From Alphaproteobacteria bacterium (lineage in GTDB: Bacteria; Myxococcota_A; UBA796; CAJQPC01): a stretch of DNA of 64,000 nt. The DNA lies in contig JACKEV010000006.1 in assembly GCA_020632795.1 (NCBI GenBank), forward strand, positions 310,001 to 374,000, given 5' to 3'. Both the position numbers and the translations under genes were made by a program. Shown here piece by piece: positions 9,678 to 17,411 of the stretch. The notes under the pieces are model-generated. The model saw only the letters and a program-made list of their open reading frames with translations, made no database searches and had not been told where the DNA came from. Within the stretch, counting starts at the first letter, position 1. Each line of letters begins with the position of its first letter.

Positions 9678-11956
9678 GCGCGCTCCTGCTCGCGGACGGC
9701 CCGTTCGACCCCCATCGAGCCAGCCAGGACCAGCCCGCTGGACAGGGGCATGAGGACCGCCGCGACGAGGGGGTTGACGAGCCCGGCGACCGCCGCGAGG
9801 ACCGCGAGCACATTGTAGGCCACCGAGCGGCGCAGGTTCACCCGCATGCTGTCCGCCGCCGCGCGGGCCGCCGTGACCCCCGCCGCGACAGGCCCCACGC
9901 CGGCCGTCGCCACCACGGCGTCCGCCACCAGCACGCTGCTGGCCGCGCCCCCGCCCATGGCGATGCTGGCGTCTGCAGCGGCCAGCGCGGGGCCGTCGTT
10001 GAGCCCGTCTCCGACGAAGAGCACCCGGTGCCCCTCCGCCTGGCGGGCCCGGATCCAGGCCACCTTGGCGTCGGGCCGGGCCTCGGCCACCACGTCGTCC
10101 ACGCCCACGGCCTCGGCCACCGCGCGGGCGACCTCGGGGTGGTCGCCGGTCAGCAGGGTCACCGGCAGGCCGGCCTGGCGCAGCCGGGCGACGGTGCGGC
10201 GGGCGTCTTCCCGGACCTGATCCCGCAGCACGATGTCCCCGAGCCCCTCGACGGTGACGCGCCCGGGGCCGCCAGAGCGGAGCTGCCAGCGTCGCCCGTC
10301 CACCACCCCGGAGATGCCGACGCCGGGGGTCTCCTCGACGTCCTGGGCCAGCGGCAGGGCCACCCCCCGGCGGGCCGCCTCGGCCACGATGGCGCGGGCG
10401 ACGGGGTGGGCGCTGTCCCGCTCGATGCCCGCCGCGACGCGCAGGACCGCGTCGTCCGCCGAGACGACCACGGGCTCGCCCCCGGTGACGGTGCCGGTCT
10501 TGTCCAGGGCGATGAGGTCCACCCGGGCGAGGCGGTCGAGGGCGTCGCCGCTGCGGCACAGCAGCCCGCGGCGGGCCGCCGCGCCGAGCCCCGCCGCGCG
10601 GGCCAGGGGGCCGCTGAGGGCCAAGGCGCAGGGGCAGGCCACCACCAGCACCGCGATGGTCGGCGGGATGGCCGCGCCCACCCCGCCGACGAGGCTCCAT
10701 CCGCCGAAGGTGAGCGCCGCGAGGGACAGGGTGATCCCCGTGAACCAGGGCGCCAGCCGGTCGGCAGGGGAGGGCTCGGCGGGGCGATCGCCGGCCTCGC
10801 TCAGGCCCGCGGCCATGCGGGCGAGCAGGGTGTCCTCGCCCGCCGCGTCCACCCGCAGCTCCACCGCCCCGCTGAGCAGCACCGCGCCCGCGACCACCTC
10901 GTCCCCGGCGGCGATGGCCACGGGCTCGGACTCTCCGGTGACCAGGGCCATGCGGGCCTCGCCGGACCCGCGCACGACCACGCCGTCCGCGCCCAGCTCC
11001 TCGCCCGCCGCGACCGCGAGCACGTCCCCCGGCACCAGGGCCTCGGGGGAGACCTCCTCCACCCGGTCCCCGGTGAGGCGGCGCACGCTGCGGGGGGCCC
11101 GCGCCGCCAGGGACGACGCCGCCTCCGCCGCCCGCCCCCGCCCCCGCTGGTCCACCATGCGCCCGGCGAGCAGCAGCGCCACGAGCATGGTCAGCGAGTC
11201 GAGGTAGCCGTCGTGGCCGGTCAGGGTGGCGACCAGCCCGTGGCCGTAGAGCAGCGCGACCCCCAGGCCCACCGGCAGATCCATGTGCAGGAAGCCCGCC
11301 TTGAGCCCCTGCCAGGCGCCCCGGAAGAAGGGCACCGCCGACCAGGTCACCACCGGGGTGGCCAGGGCGAGGTTGATCCAGCGGAACAGGGCGGCGTAGC
11401 GGGCCTCCATGCCGGCCCACCAGCCCAGGTACACCCCCGCGGAGAGGGTCATGATGTTCAGCGCGGCGAACGCGGCCACCCCCAGGCGCAGCAGCAGGTC
11501 CCGATCCATCGCGGGGGCGCTGTCAGCCGGCCGGGGCCGATAGCCCAGCGCCTCGACGCGCCCGGCGAGGGCGGGGAGGTCGACCACCTGGGGATCCCAG
11601 CGCACCTGGGCGCGGCCGTTGGCGTAGCTGACCCGCGCCTCGACCACGCCCTCGGTGCGCTCCAGGATGCGCTCGGTCAGCCACACGCAGGAGCTGCACC
11701 GCAGGCCGTCGATGGTGAGGGTCACGGCCTCGGTGCCGTCGGCGCAGGCGCGGGTGGGGACCCGGTCCCAGCCCCGGCCCGGCGCCCGGGGGCGGGGGGC
11801 CTCGGCCTGGCGGCGCGCCCAGAAGTCGTCGAGCCCGGCGGCGTCCACGATGGCCGCCGCCGCCTCGCAGCCCTGGCAGCAGAAGACCCGGCCGCGCGCC
11901 TCGACGGGCGCGCCGCACCAGGCGCAGACCCCGTCGACGGCGGCCTCTTCGATCAC
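9674..11956 (-). CDS. ccoI: Copper-exporting P-type ATPase CcoI (FixI)
   Basis: 760 residues. The N-terminus has a Cys-rich putative metal-binding patch (CAWC at 11-14, FCCQGC at 25-30) typical of CcoI/FixI, then a heavy-metal-associated domain with CSSC. Membrane part with the transport motif CPC (VACPCALALSGPLA), phosphorylation site DKTGT, nucleotide-binding HP (SAHPVARAI) and the hinge GDGLNDGPAL. It supplies copper for assembly of the CcoN Cu(B) centre in the inner membrane. It overlaps the mini-ccoH upstream and ccoS downstream by 4 bases each, so it is within one operon. Confidence 0.95.
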   Translation of the reverse strand: MIEEAAVDGVCAWCGAPVEARGRVFCCQGCEAAAAIVDAAGLDDFWARRQAEAPRPRAPGRGWDRVPTRACADGTEAVTLTIDGLRCSSCVWLTERILERTEGVVEARVSYANGRAQVRWDPQVVDLPALAGRVEALGYRPRPADSAPAMDRDLLLRLGVAAFAALNIMTLSAGVYLGWWAGMEARYAALFRWINLALATPVVTWSAVPFFRGAWQGLKAGFLHMDLPVGLGVALLYGHGLVATLTGHDGYLDSLTMLVALLLAGRMVDQRGRGRAAEAASSLAARAPRSVRRLTGDRVEEVSPEALVPGDVLAVAAGEELGADGVVVRGSGEARMALVTGESEPVAIAAGDEVVAGAVLLSGAVELRVDAAGEDTLLARMAAGLSEAGDRPAEPSPADRLAPWFTGITLSLAALTFGGWSLVGGVGAAIPPTIAVLVVACPCALALSGPLARAAGLGAAARRGLLCRSGDALDRLARVDLIALDKTGTVTGGEPVVVSADDAVLRVAAGIERDSAHPVARAIVAEAARRGVALPLAQDVEETPGVGISGVVDGRRWQLRSGGPGRVTVEGLGDIVLRDQVREDARRTVARLRQAGLPVTLLTGDHPEVARAVAEAVGVDDVVAEARPDAKVAWIRARQAEGHRVLFVGDGLNDGPALAAADASIAMGGGAASSVLVADAVVATAGVGPVAAGVTAARAAADSMRVNLRRSVAYNVLAVLAAVAGLVNPLVAAVLMPLSSGLVLAGSMGVERAVREQERA

Positions 11957-12078
11957 CGGGGCTCTTCCTCGTAGCTCGCGTCGATCTCCGGGGCGTTGTC
12001 CAGGGCGATCATGAGGAACACCCCGTTCACCACCACGAAGAGCAGGAGCGACAGCGCGATGCCGATCTTCCAGCGCAT
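11953..12078 (-). CDS. ccoH: Minimal CcoH/FixH-like membrane peptide (41 aa)
   Basis: 41 residues starting MRWKIGIALSLLLFVVVNGV and ending DASYEEEPR. It consists of one membrane helix with the VNGVFLMIA segment and then a short acidic tail, which together line up with the N-terminus of FixH/CcoH (W..hhhhhhhVNhhMhhhA...P..h...YY). Normal CcoH is about 150-160 residues with a periplasmic domain; here that domain is missing altogether and the gene ends cleanly in an ATGA overlap with ccoI, so it is not a frameshift. Position between ccoP and ccoI is where ccoH belongs. The assignment rests on position and on the helix pattern. Confidence 0.65.
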   Translation of the reverse strand: MRWKIGIALSLLLFVVVNGVFLMIALDNAPEIDASYEEEPR

Positions 12079-12089
12079 GTAAGAACCTC

Positions 12090-12629
12090 CTACTTCTCGC
12101 CCTCAGGCGTGCCCGCAGCGTCCGGCACCCCGCCGCCCGCGCTGTATACGAAGGAGGCCACCTGGGCGATCTTCTGGGGGCCCAGGATGGGGCCCCAGGT
12201 CAGCATGCCCTTCTCGGGCACGCCTTCGGTGATCGTCCGGGTGATGTCGGTGAGGGTGCCGCCGTGGACCCACTCGCTGTCCTTGAGGTTCGGGCCGATG
12301 CCCCCCTCCAGGTTCGGGCCGTGGCAGGCCACGCAGTTGGCGTCGTAGACGGCCTTGCCGGCGTCGACGGCGTCCTCGGTGATGTCGGCGGCGGAGACCT
12401 GGGTGATCTCCTGCTGGGGCCACTGCTCGGCGGCGGCGGCCATCTCGGCGTCGTAGAGGGCGGCCTGGGAGTCGTTGGCCACGAAGTGGTAGTTCACGGC
12501 ATAGACGACGGCCCAGGCGATCGTGAAGTAGAACAGCCCCAACCACCAGGCCGGCAGCGCGTTGTCGTACTCCTCGATGCCGTCGCACTCGTCGCCGTGG
12601 CCGAGGATCAGATCCTTCTCCTTGCTCAT
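12090..12629 (-). CDS. ccoP: cbb3 oxidase subunit CcoP, single-haem form
   Basis: 179 residues from ATG 12629 (ATGA overlap with ccoQ). One membrane helix near the N-terminus (NALPAWWLGLFYFTIAWAVV; the NxxPxWW feature is typical of CcoP), then a periplasmic domain with one CxxCH haem site (NCVACHGPNLEGG) and a distal Met ligand probably in KGMLTWGP. Standard CcoP has two haem-c domains and ~300 residues; here only one is present. Electron entry would therefore run through fewer haems than in the Pseudomonas enzyme. Confidence 0.9.
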   Translation of the reverse strand: MSKEKDLILGHGDECDGIEEYDNALPAWWLGLFYFTIAWAVVYAVNYHFVANDSQAALYDAEMAAAAEQWPQQEITQVSAADITEDAVDAGKAVYDANCVACHGPNLEGGIGPNLKDSEWVHGGTLTDITRTITEGVPEKGMLTWGPILGPQKIAQVASFVYSAGGGVPDAAGTPEGEK

Positions 12630-12805
12630 CGCTCGTCTCCGTCCTCGAAGGGGATGCGCGCGGCGTCCTCCATGGCCTGGCGGTTGGCCGGTCGGTAGGC
12701 GTACCAGGTCCAGGCCAGGAAGAAGCCGATGAAGATCGCGGTGGAGAGCCCCACGAGCCAGCCGGCGCTGGCGCTCTCCGCGATCGCTCGCGTGATGTGG
12801 TTCAT
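12626..12805 (-). CDS. ccoQ: cbb3 oxidase small subunit CcoQ
   Basis: 59 residues (starts MNHITRAIAESASAGWLVGL) with one membrane helix (STAIFIGFFLAWTWYAYRP) and a polar tail ending DAARIPFEDGDER; the IPFxD end is a usual CcoQ feature. It overlaps ccoO at its start and ccoP at its end by 4 bases each. CcoQ stabilises the oxidase complex. Confidence 0.88.
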   Translation of the reverse strand: MNHITRAIAESASAGWLVGLSTAIFIGFFLAWTWYAYRPANRQAMEDAARIPFEDGDER

Positions 12806-13545
12806 TCGCCCACCCCCGCCGCGGCGTCCTCGCGCGCCTGGATGGCGGCCCGCCCGTCGACCCCCAGCCGCTGGAGGTAGGCGATGAGCGCGACGATCTC
12901 GGTGTCGGTGCCGGTCTGGATGCCGGAGCCGGCCAGCCGCTGGCTGATCTCCAGGCCCTGCTGCTTGATCGAGCGCGGCACGCCAGCGACGTCCTCATCC
13001 GTGTAGGGGTGCCCCAGGGTCTGGAGGGCCGAGACGCTGGCCTGGACGTCCTCGGGGTCGAGGCGCGCAGTCAGAAGCCACGGATAGGGCGGCATGATGC
13101 TGCCGGGGGAGGTGCTGCGCGGGTCGCGCATGTGCTCGTAGTGCCAGGCGTCGGGGTACTTGCCGCCCACCCGTTGCAGGTCGGGGCCGATGCGCCGCGA
13201 GCCGAGCTGGAAGGGGCGGTCGTAGGCGTACTCGCCCGCCCGGCTCCACGCGCCGTAGCGCAGGGTCTCCGCGCGGAAGGGGCGGACCATCTGCGAGTGG
13301 CAGTTGTAGCAGCCCTCGCGGACGTAGATGTCGCGCCCGGCCACCTCCAGGGGGGTGTAGGGGGTGACCTCCTCCATCTGCTCGGGGCCGGCGGTCGCCG
13401 TGAACATCGGGATGATCTCGGCGAGCGCGCCCACCGAGATGGCCACCGTGGAGAGCACCGCGAACAAGGCGCCCTTGCCCTCCAGGTTCTCGCGATGCCA
13501 GCTCTTGCGCTGGCTGACCTTGGGGGTCCCGGTCGTGTTGCTCAT
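12802..13545 (-). CDS. ccoO: cbb3 oxidase mono-haem c subunit CcoO
   Basis: 247 residues. N-terminal membrane anchor (GALFAVLSTVAISVGALAEIIPMF), conserved TPLEVAGRDIYVREGCYNCHSQMVRPFRAE carrying the single CxxCH haem-c site, and the downstream GPDLQRVGGKYPDAWHYEHMRDPR and PGSIMPPYPWL stretches with the distal Met. It passes electrons to CcoN. It starts 10 bases after the ccoN stop and overlaps ccoQ by 4 bases. Confidence 0.96.
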   Translation of the reverse strand: MSNTTGTPKVSQRKSWHRENLEGKGALFAVLSTVAISVGALAEIIPMFTATAGPEQMEEVTPYTPLEVAGRDIYVREGCYNCHSQMVRPFRAETLRYGAWSRAGEYAYDRPFQLGSRRIGPDLQRVGGKYPDAWHYEHMRDPRSTSPGSIMPPYPWLLTARLDPEDVQASVSALQTLGHPYTDEDVAGVPRSIKQQGLEISQRLAGSGIQTGTDTEIVALIAYLQRLGVDGRAAIQAREDAAAGVGE

Positions 13546-13555
13546 GAGGGGGTTC

Positions 13556-14983
13556 CTATTTGGCCGGGGCCGCGGCCATGTCAGAGGGCACGCCCTCGGC
13601 CGGCGTCGCCACCGTCTTGATGAAGTTGAAGGCCATCAGCAGCACGCCCGTGAGGTACATCAGGCCGCCGAACATGCGAATCCAGTAGAAGGGCACCAGG
13701 CGCAGCACCGTGTCCATGAAGTTGGGGTACTGGAGCTGGCCGATGTCATCGACCGCGCGCCACATCAGGCCCTGGGTGATGCCCGCGACCCACATCGCCA
13801 CGACGTAGAGCACGATGCCGATGGTGGCCAGCCAGAAGTGCAGCGTGGCGAGGTCGACGCTGTAGAGGTCGCGCTTCCAGACCCGCGGCACCAGCCAGTA
13901 CAGCGTGCCGAAGGCGGTCATGCCGACCCAGCCGAGCGCGCCGCTGTGGACGTGGCCGATGGTCCAGTCGGTGTAGTGGGACAGCGCGTTGACCGCCCGG
14001 ATGGACATCATCGGGCCCTCGAAGGTGCTCATGCCGTAGAAGGTCACGCCCACCACGAAGAACTTGAGGATGGGGTCGGTGCGCAGGCGGTCCCAGGCGC
14101 CCCGCAGGGTCAGGAGGCCGTTGAGCATGCCGCCCCAGCTCGGCGCGATGAGCATGATCGAGAACACCATGCCCAGGGTCTGCGCCCAGTCCGGCAGCCC
14201 CGAGTAGAGCAGGTGGTGGGGCCCCGCCCAGATGTAGAGGAAGGTCAGCGCCCAGAAGTGGATGATGGAGAGCCGGTAGCTGTAGACCGGGCGCTCGGCC
14301 GCCTTGGGCAGGAAGTAGTACATCAGGCCCAGGACGGGGGTGGTCAGCAGGAAGCCGACCGCGTTGTGCCCGTACCACCACTGCACCAGCGCGTCGGTCA
14401 TGCCCGCGTAGACGGGGTAGGAGCGGGTGAGGGTGGCGGGCAGGGCCAGGCTGTTGAAGACGTGCAGCACCGTGATGGTGATGACCATCGACATGTAGAA
14501 CCAGATCGCGACGTAGAGGTGCTGGACCTTGCGGATCGCGATGGTCCCGAAGAAGTTGACCGCGAAGGCCACCCACACCACCGCGATGGCGAGGTCGATG
14601 GGCCAGATCAGCTCGGCGTACTCCTTGCCCTGGGTCATGCCCAGGGGCAGGGTGACCGCCGCGCCCACGATGATCGTCTGCCAACCCCAGAAGTGGAAGT
14701 TCGACAGGTGATCGTTGAACATGCGCACCTTCAGCAGGCGCTGCATGGAGTAGTAGATGCCCGCGAACAGCACGTTGCCGGTGAACGCGAAGATCACCGC
14801 GTTGGTGTGCAGGGGGCGGAGGCGACCGAAGCTGGTCCACGGCAGGCCGAGGTTGGCGGGCCACCAGGCGAGCTGCAGGGCGAGGATGACCCCCACCAGC
14901 ATGCCCACCGCGCCCCAGATGACGGTCGCGATGATGAACTTCTTGACGACGGCGTCGTCATAGACGGGTGCAGAAGATTGCAC
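13556..14983 (-). CDS. ccoN: cbb3 oxidase catalytic subunit CcoN
   Basis: 475 residues from GTG 14983, the usual CcoN length. The GTG has GGAG 8 bases upstream, while the in-frame ATG at 15034 lies on top of the sigma-54 -12 element and so would not be transcribed. Twelve membrane helices, with haem and Cu(B) histidines in LRPLHTNAVIF, WWYGHNAVGFLLT, AGPHHLLY and IGHVHSGALGWVG. It reduces O2 at high affinity, pumping protons across the inner membrane. First gene of ccoNOQPHIS; no ccoG follows within the operon. Confidence 0.96.
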   Translation of the reverse strand: MQSSAPVYDDAVVKKFIIATVIWGAVGMLVGVILALQLAWWPANLGLPWTSFGRLRPLHTNAVIFAFTGNVLFAGIYYSMQRLLKVRMFNDHLSNFHFWGWQTIIVGAAVTLPLGMTQGKEYAELIWPIDLAIAVVWVAFAVNFFGTIAIRKVQHLYVAIWFYMSMVITITVLHVFNSLALPATLTRSYPVYAGMTDALVQWWYGHNAVGFLLTTPVLGLMYYFLPKAAERPVYSYRLSIIHFWALTFLYIWAGPHHLLYSGLPDWAQTLGMVFSIMLIAPSWGGMLNGLLTLRGAWDRLRTDPILKFFVVGVTFYGMSTFEGPMMSIRAVNALSHYTDWTIGHVHSGALGWVGMTAFGTLYWLVPRVWKRDLYSVDLATLHFWLATIGIVLYVVAMWVAGITQGLMWRAVDDIGQLQYPNFMDTVLRLVPFYWIRMFGGLMYLTGVLLMAFNFIKTVATPAEGVPSDMAAAPAK

Positions 14984-14991
14984 GAAGCTGT

Positions 14992-14995
14992 CTCC
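14992..14995 (-). promoter_or_regulatory. Ribosome site that fixes the ccoN GTG start
   Basis: GGAG on the minus strand, 8 bases before GTG 14983 (GGAGACAGCTTC-GTG). No comparable site precedes ATG 15034. It leaves a 5' leader of about 36 bases from the predicted sigma-54 start. Confidence 0.65.
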
Positions 14996-15029
14996 GTGAG
15001 GGCCCGAGGGGCGTTGGAAGTGCGCATAA

Positions 15030-15045
15030 TGCATGAGTCGTGCCA
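15030..15045 (-). promoter_or_regulatory. Sigma-54 (-24/-12) promoter of the cco operon
   Basis: On the minus strand TGGCACGACTCATGCA: the -24 half TGGCACG is perfect, the -12 half is ATGCA for TTGCA, and GG and GC are exactly 10 bases apart. The predicted start is near 15019, about 36 bases before the ccoN GTG. A palindrome at 15086-15101 is centred ~74 bases upstream of that start. Confidence 0.75.
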
Positions 15046-15085
15046 GCGACGCCAGCGCGCCAGGCGAGGTGCCCCCGGGTTTGAG

Positions 15086-15101
15086 TGTGTGATATCCCAC
15101 A
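15086..15101. promoter_or_regulatory. Palindrome between the divergent sigma-54 promoters
   Basis: TGTGTGATATCCCACA: arms TGTGnGAT and ATCnCACA are perfectly complementary except for the n position. It sits about 74 bases upstream of the predicted cco start and about 97 bases upstream of the divergent start. The TGTG..CACA form resembles Crp-class sites, so the Crp/Fnr protein encoded at 8601 and the NtrC-type regulator are both candidates. Confidence 0.55.
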
Positions 15102-15163
15102 GTGCGCTGGGGCAGGGTGCACATCGCGTTCAGCTCGGGTTTCATTTCATGTGTTGCAGAGCC

Positions 15164-15179
15164 CGGCACGGATCGTGCA
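15164..15179 (+). promoter_or_regulatory. Sigma-54 (-24/-12) promoter of the divergent gene pair
   Basis: CGGCACGGATCGTGCA: two mismatches to TGGCACG-N4-TTGCA, with the invariant GG (15165-15166) and GC (15177-15178) 10 bases apart. The predicted start is near 15190, 36 bases before ATG 15226, mirroring the cco leader length on the other side. Confidence 0.55.
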
Positions 15180-15225
15180 TTTGACCTCAGGCGTGAAGAA
15201 CGAGACCTTCCAGGAGCCTCTTGAG

Positions 15226-15468
15226 ATGTCGCCTTCCCTCGTGACCGAGATCGTCCTCCAGATCCGCGATCTGGTGCGCACCAGGCGTGGACGGCTTGCG
15301 GTCGTGACCGTGGGTGCCCCCACACGCTTCGAGCCCTCTCAGGTCATTCGTGTGCTGGCCGACCAGCTCCGAGGCCTGGGCCTGGACGGCTTCGAGATCG
15401 ACATCGCGCCCATCGAGACCGACACCTTTGAGCTGCTCAGCCTGGAGTTCGCGTGGAACCGACCTTGA
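15226..15468 (+). CDS. Small protein, weakly HypA-like, unknown function
   Basis: 80 residues from ATG 15226, with AGGAG 8 bases upstream. The sequence (MSPSLVTEIVLQIRDLVRTR, then LAVVTVGAPTRFEPSQVIRV) has the helix-strand pattern of the N-terminal half of the nickel chaperone HypA (a SLV..I...V start followed by VRVGxxxxhEP), but there are no zinc-finger cysteines and no N-terminal Met-His. The likeness is weak and the function is open. It overlaps the following TauE/SafE-like gene by 16 bases and is divergently promoted from ccoN, so a link to oxidase maturation is plausible. Confidence 0.6.
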   Translation: MSPSLVTEIVLQIRDLVRTRRGRLAVVTVGAPTRFEPSQVIRVLADQLRGLGLDGFEIDIAPIETDTFELLSLEFAWNRP

Positions 15469-16097
15469 TCTCCGGCGCGCTCCTGGCCGGGCTGGTGGGC
15501 ACGCCCCACTGCCTGGGCATGTGCGGCGGGTTCGCGGTGGCCAGCGCCGATCGCCCGCTGCACGGCGTTGCCTGGCACCTCGGCCGGCTGTTCACCTACG
15601 GCGCGCTGGGGGCCGCGGCCGGCGCGCTGGGTGGCTCTGTTCCGGGGCCGGGCTGGCTGGGCACGGCGCTGGCGGCGGGGCTGCTGGTCTGGTTCTCCGG
15701 GCGGCTGGCCGGGCTCCTGCCTGCGCCTCGGCTGCCGGTCAACGGCCTGGTCGCGGCGGCCGGTCGGTCCCTGCGGGCCGCGGGGGTGCAGGCGCGCTTC
15801 GTCTTCGGCCTGCTCAACGGGCTCCTGCCCTGCGGGCTGGTGTACGCGGCGCTGGCGCTGCCGGTGGCCTCCGGCGACCCCCTCACCGGCGCGCTGGCCA
15901 TGCTGGCCTTCGGGCTGGGCACGCTCCCCGGGCTCTCGGCCGCCATGCTGGGCCTGCGCCGCCTCACGGCGCAGCGGCCCTGGAGCCGCCGCTTGCTGGC
16001 CGTCGGCGTGCTCGGCTTCGGCCTGGCCGCGCTGGCGGTCCGCGCCCCTGCCCCGGACGCCGCAGCGGACGCACCCCCCGCCTGCCACACGGAGTAG
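15453..16097 (+). CDS. Sulfite exporter TauE/SafE-like (DsbD_2) membrane protein of cbb3 clusters
   Basis: 214 residues from GTG 15453, overlapping the gene before it. About six membrane helices with the family signature GTPHCLGMCGGFAVA near the N-terminus (two conserved Cys in a CxxxC arrangement), and FGLLNGLLPCGLVYAALA with a further Cys in the second repeat. This UreH/DsbD_2 type is regularly found next to ccoGHIS genes and is thought to act in copper or redox steps of oxidase assembly. Short C-terminal tail with a Cys-His pair (PACHTE). Inner-membrane location. Confidence 0.82.
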   Translation: MEPTLISGALLAGLVGTPHCLGMCGGFAVASADRPLHGVAWHLGRLFTYGALGAAAGALGGSVPGPGWLGTALAAGLLVWFSGRLAGLLPAPRLPVNGLVAAAGRSLRAAGVQARFVFGLLNGLLPCGLVYAALALPVASGDPLTGALAMLAFGLGTLPGLSAAMLGLRRLTAQRPWSRRLLAVGVLGFGLAALAVRAPAPDAAADAPPACHTE

Positions 16098-16163
16098 GGG
16101 ACAGGCGTTGTCCGCCCTCCGATATGCTGTACCCTGGATCCCCACCCGAACCACGAGCCTGAG

Positions 16164-16613
16164 ATGCCCTACCGCAACATCCTCGTCCCCGTCGACCTCT
16201 CCGAGACGTCCGCGCGCGCCCTGCGTCAGGCCATCGAGCTGGCCCGCCACGCCAAGGGCAAGCTGACCCTGCTCAACGTCGGCATCCTCCCCCATGTGTA
16301 CAGCGACGAGCTGGCCCTGGGCGGCGGGGTGGCCGGCCCGCTGTTCACCCAGGCCGGTGAGCAGGCCGCCAAGGAGCAGCGCCACCGCCTGGAGCGCCTG
16401 GCGCGGCAGGAGATCCCGGAGTCCCTGGAGTACCGCATCCTGGTCCGCGAGGGCTACCCGCCGCAGGAGATCCTGGAGCAGATCGCCGACGGCGAGCACG
16501 ACCTGGTGGTGATGGGCACCCATGGCCGCACCGGCCTCAAGCGGGCGCTGCTGGGCTCGGTCGCCGAGCGCGTGCTGCGGGAGTCGCCGGTGCCGGTGCT
16601 GGTCGTCCCGTAG
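16164..16613 (+). CDS. Universal stress protein (UspA family)
   Basis: 149 residues, single Usp domain. Starts with MPYRNILVPVDLSETSARAL (strand 1 and the Asp of the ATP-binding class), and ends with the nucleotide-binding motif VVMGTHGRTGLKRALLGSVAERVL..SPVPVLVVP, i.e. G2xG9xG(S/T). Probably an ATP-binding Usp. Low-oxygen respiration clusters often contain Usp genes. A TATGCT possible -10 lies 40 bases upstream, so it may have its own promoter. Confidence 0.93.
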   Translation: MPYRNILVPVDLSETSARALRQAIELARHAKGKLTLLNVGILPHVYSDELALGGGVAGPLFTQAGEQAAKEQRHRLERLARQEIPESLEYRILVREGYPPQEILEQIADGEHDLVVMGTHGRTGLKRALLGSVAERVLRESPVPVLVVP

Positions 16614-16628
16614 GGTGCTGCGTTATCC

Positions 16629-16648
16629 GGGTGGCCCGGAGGCCACCC
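16629..16648 (+). promoter_or_regulatory. Hairpin holding the xth ribosome site
   Basis: GGGTGGCC-CGGA-GGCCACCC, a perfect 8-base stem with a 4-base loop, ending one base before the ATG at 16650. The only Shine-Dalgarno (GGAGG, 16638-16642) lies in the loop and the first bases of the 3' arm. It may restrain translation or close off the usp transcript; no T-run follows. Confidence 0.45.
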
Positions 16649-16649
16649 C

Positions 16650-17411
16650 ATGCGCATCGTCACCTGGAACATCAACAGCCTCAACGTCCGCAAGGACCAC
16701 GTCGCCGCCTACCTGGACCGGGTCGCGCCGGACGTGTTGTGCCTGCAGGAGTTGAAGATGACCGAGGGCAAGGTGCCTCGGTCCCTCTTCGAGTCGCGGG
16801 GCTACCAGCTCGCCATCCTCGGGCAGAAGACCTACAACGGCGTGCTCATCGCGTCGAAGGCGGACATCACGGACGTGGAGCGGGGCTACGCGCCCGCCGA
16901 CCGGGGGCAGGCCCGGCTCATCGCCGGGACGGTGGACGGGGTGCGGATCGTCAACGCCTACTGCCCCCAGGGCCAGGACGTGGACTCCGAGAAGTTCGAA
17001 TACAAGCTCGACTTCTTCGATGAGCTGCTCGAATGGATCGCCCCGCAGATCGAGCTGGGCGAGCCCTTCATCCTGACCGGCGACATCAACATCGCCCGCC
17101 AACCCGACGACGTCTGGTCGGTGGCCGAGATGACCGATCAGGTCAGCTACCACCCCGAGGAGCACGCCCGGTTCGACGCCCTGCTGGAGGTGGGGCTGGT
17201 GGACGCGGTCAAGCCCCACCTGCCGCCCCACACGTTCACCTTCTGGGACTACCGCCAGGCCAGCTTCCAGCGTGGACGGGGCATGCGCATCGATCACTTC
17301 CTGGTGACCCCGGCGGTGAACACCCGGGTGGTGCGCGCCTGGGTGGACGTCGATGAGCGGCGGAAGGACAAGCCCTCGGATCACGCGCCGGTGGTGTTGG
17401 AGCTGGCTTGA
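16650..17411 (+). CDS. xth: Exodeoxyribonuclease III
   Basis: 253 residues, the usual size. Endonuclease/exonuclease/phosphatase fold with LRIVTWNINS-type start (RIVTWNINSLNVRK), metal-binding Glu in LCLQELKM, GVLIASK, DFFDELLEW, catalytic TGDINIA (Asp-Asn), FTFWDYRQASFQRGRGMRIDHFLV and the final SDHAPVVLEL with the active-site Asp-His. Repairs abasic sites and trims 3' blocks in the cytoplasm. It ends 31 bases inside the convergent phosphoesterase gene. Confidence 0.95.
   Translation: MRIVTWNINSLNVRKDHVAAYLDRVAPDVLCLQELKMTEGKVPRSLFESRGYQLAILGQKTYNGVLIASKADITDVERGYAPADRGQARLIAGTVDGVRIVNAYCPQGQDVDSEKFEYKLDFFDELLEWIAPQIELGEPFILTGDINIARQPDDVWSVAEMTDQVSYHPEEHARFDALLEVGLVDAVKPHLPPHTFTFWDYRQASFQRGRGMRIDHFLVTPAVNTRVVRAWVDVDERRKDKPSDHAPVVLELA

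Noticed and set aside
9242..11974. Plus-strand open frame of 910 codons opposite ccoI/ccoS
   Set aside because: Runs through the end of crp/fnr and antisense to a clear CcoI; no motifs.
15032..15034. In-frame ATG as the ccoN start
   Set aside because: It lies in the -12 element of the cco sigma-54 promoter, upstream of the predicted transcript start, and has no ribosome site; GTG 14983 has GGAG and gives the standard length.
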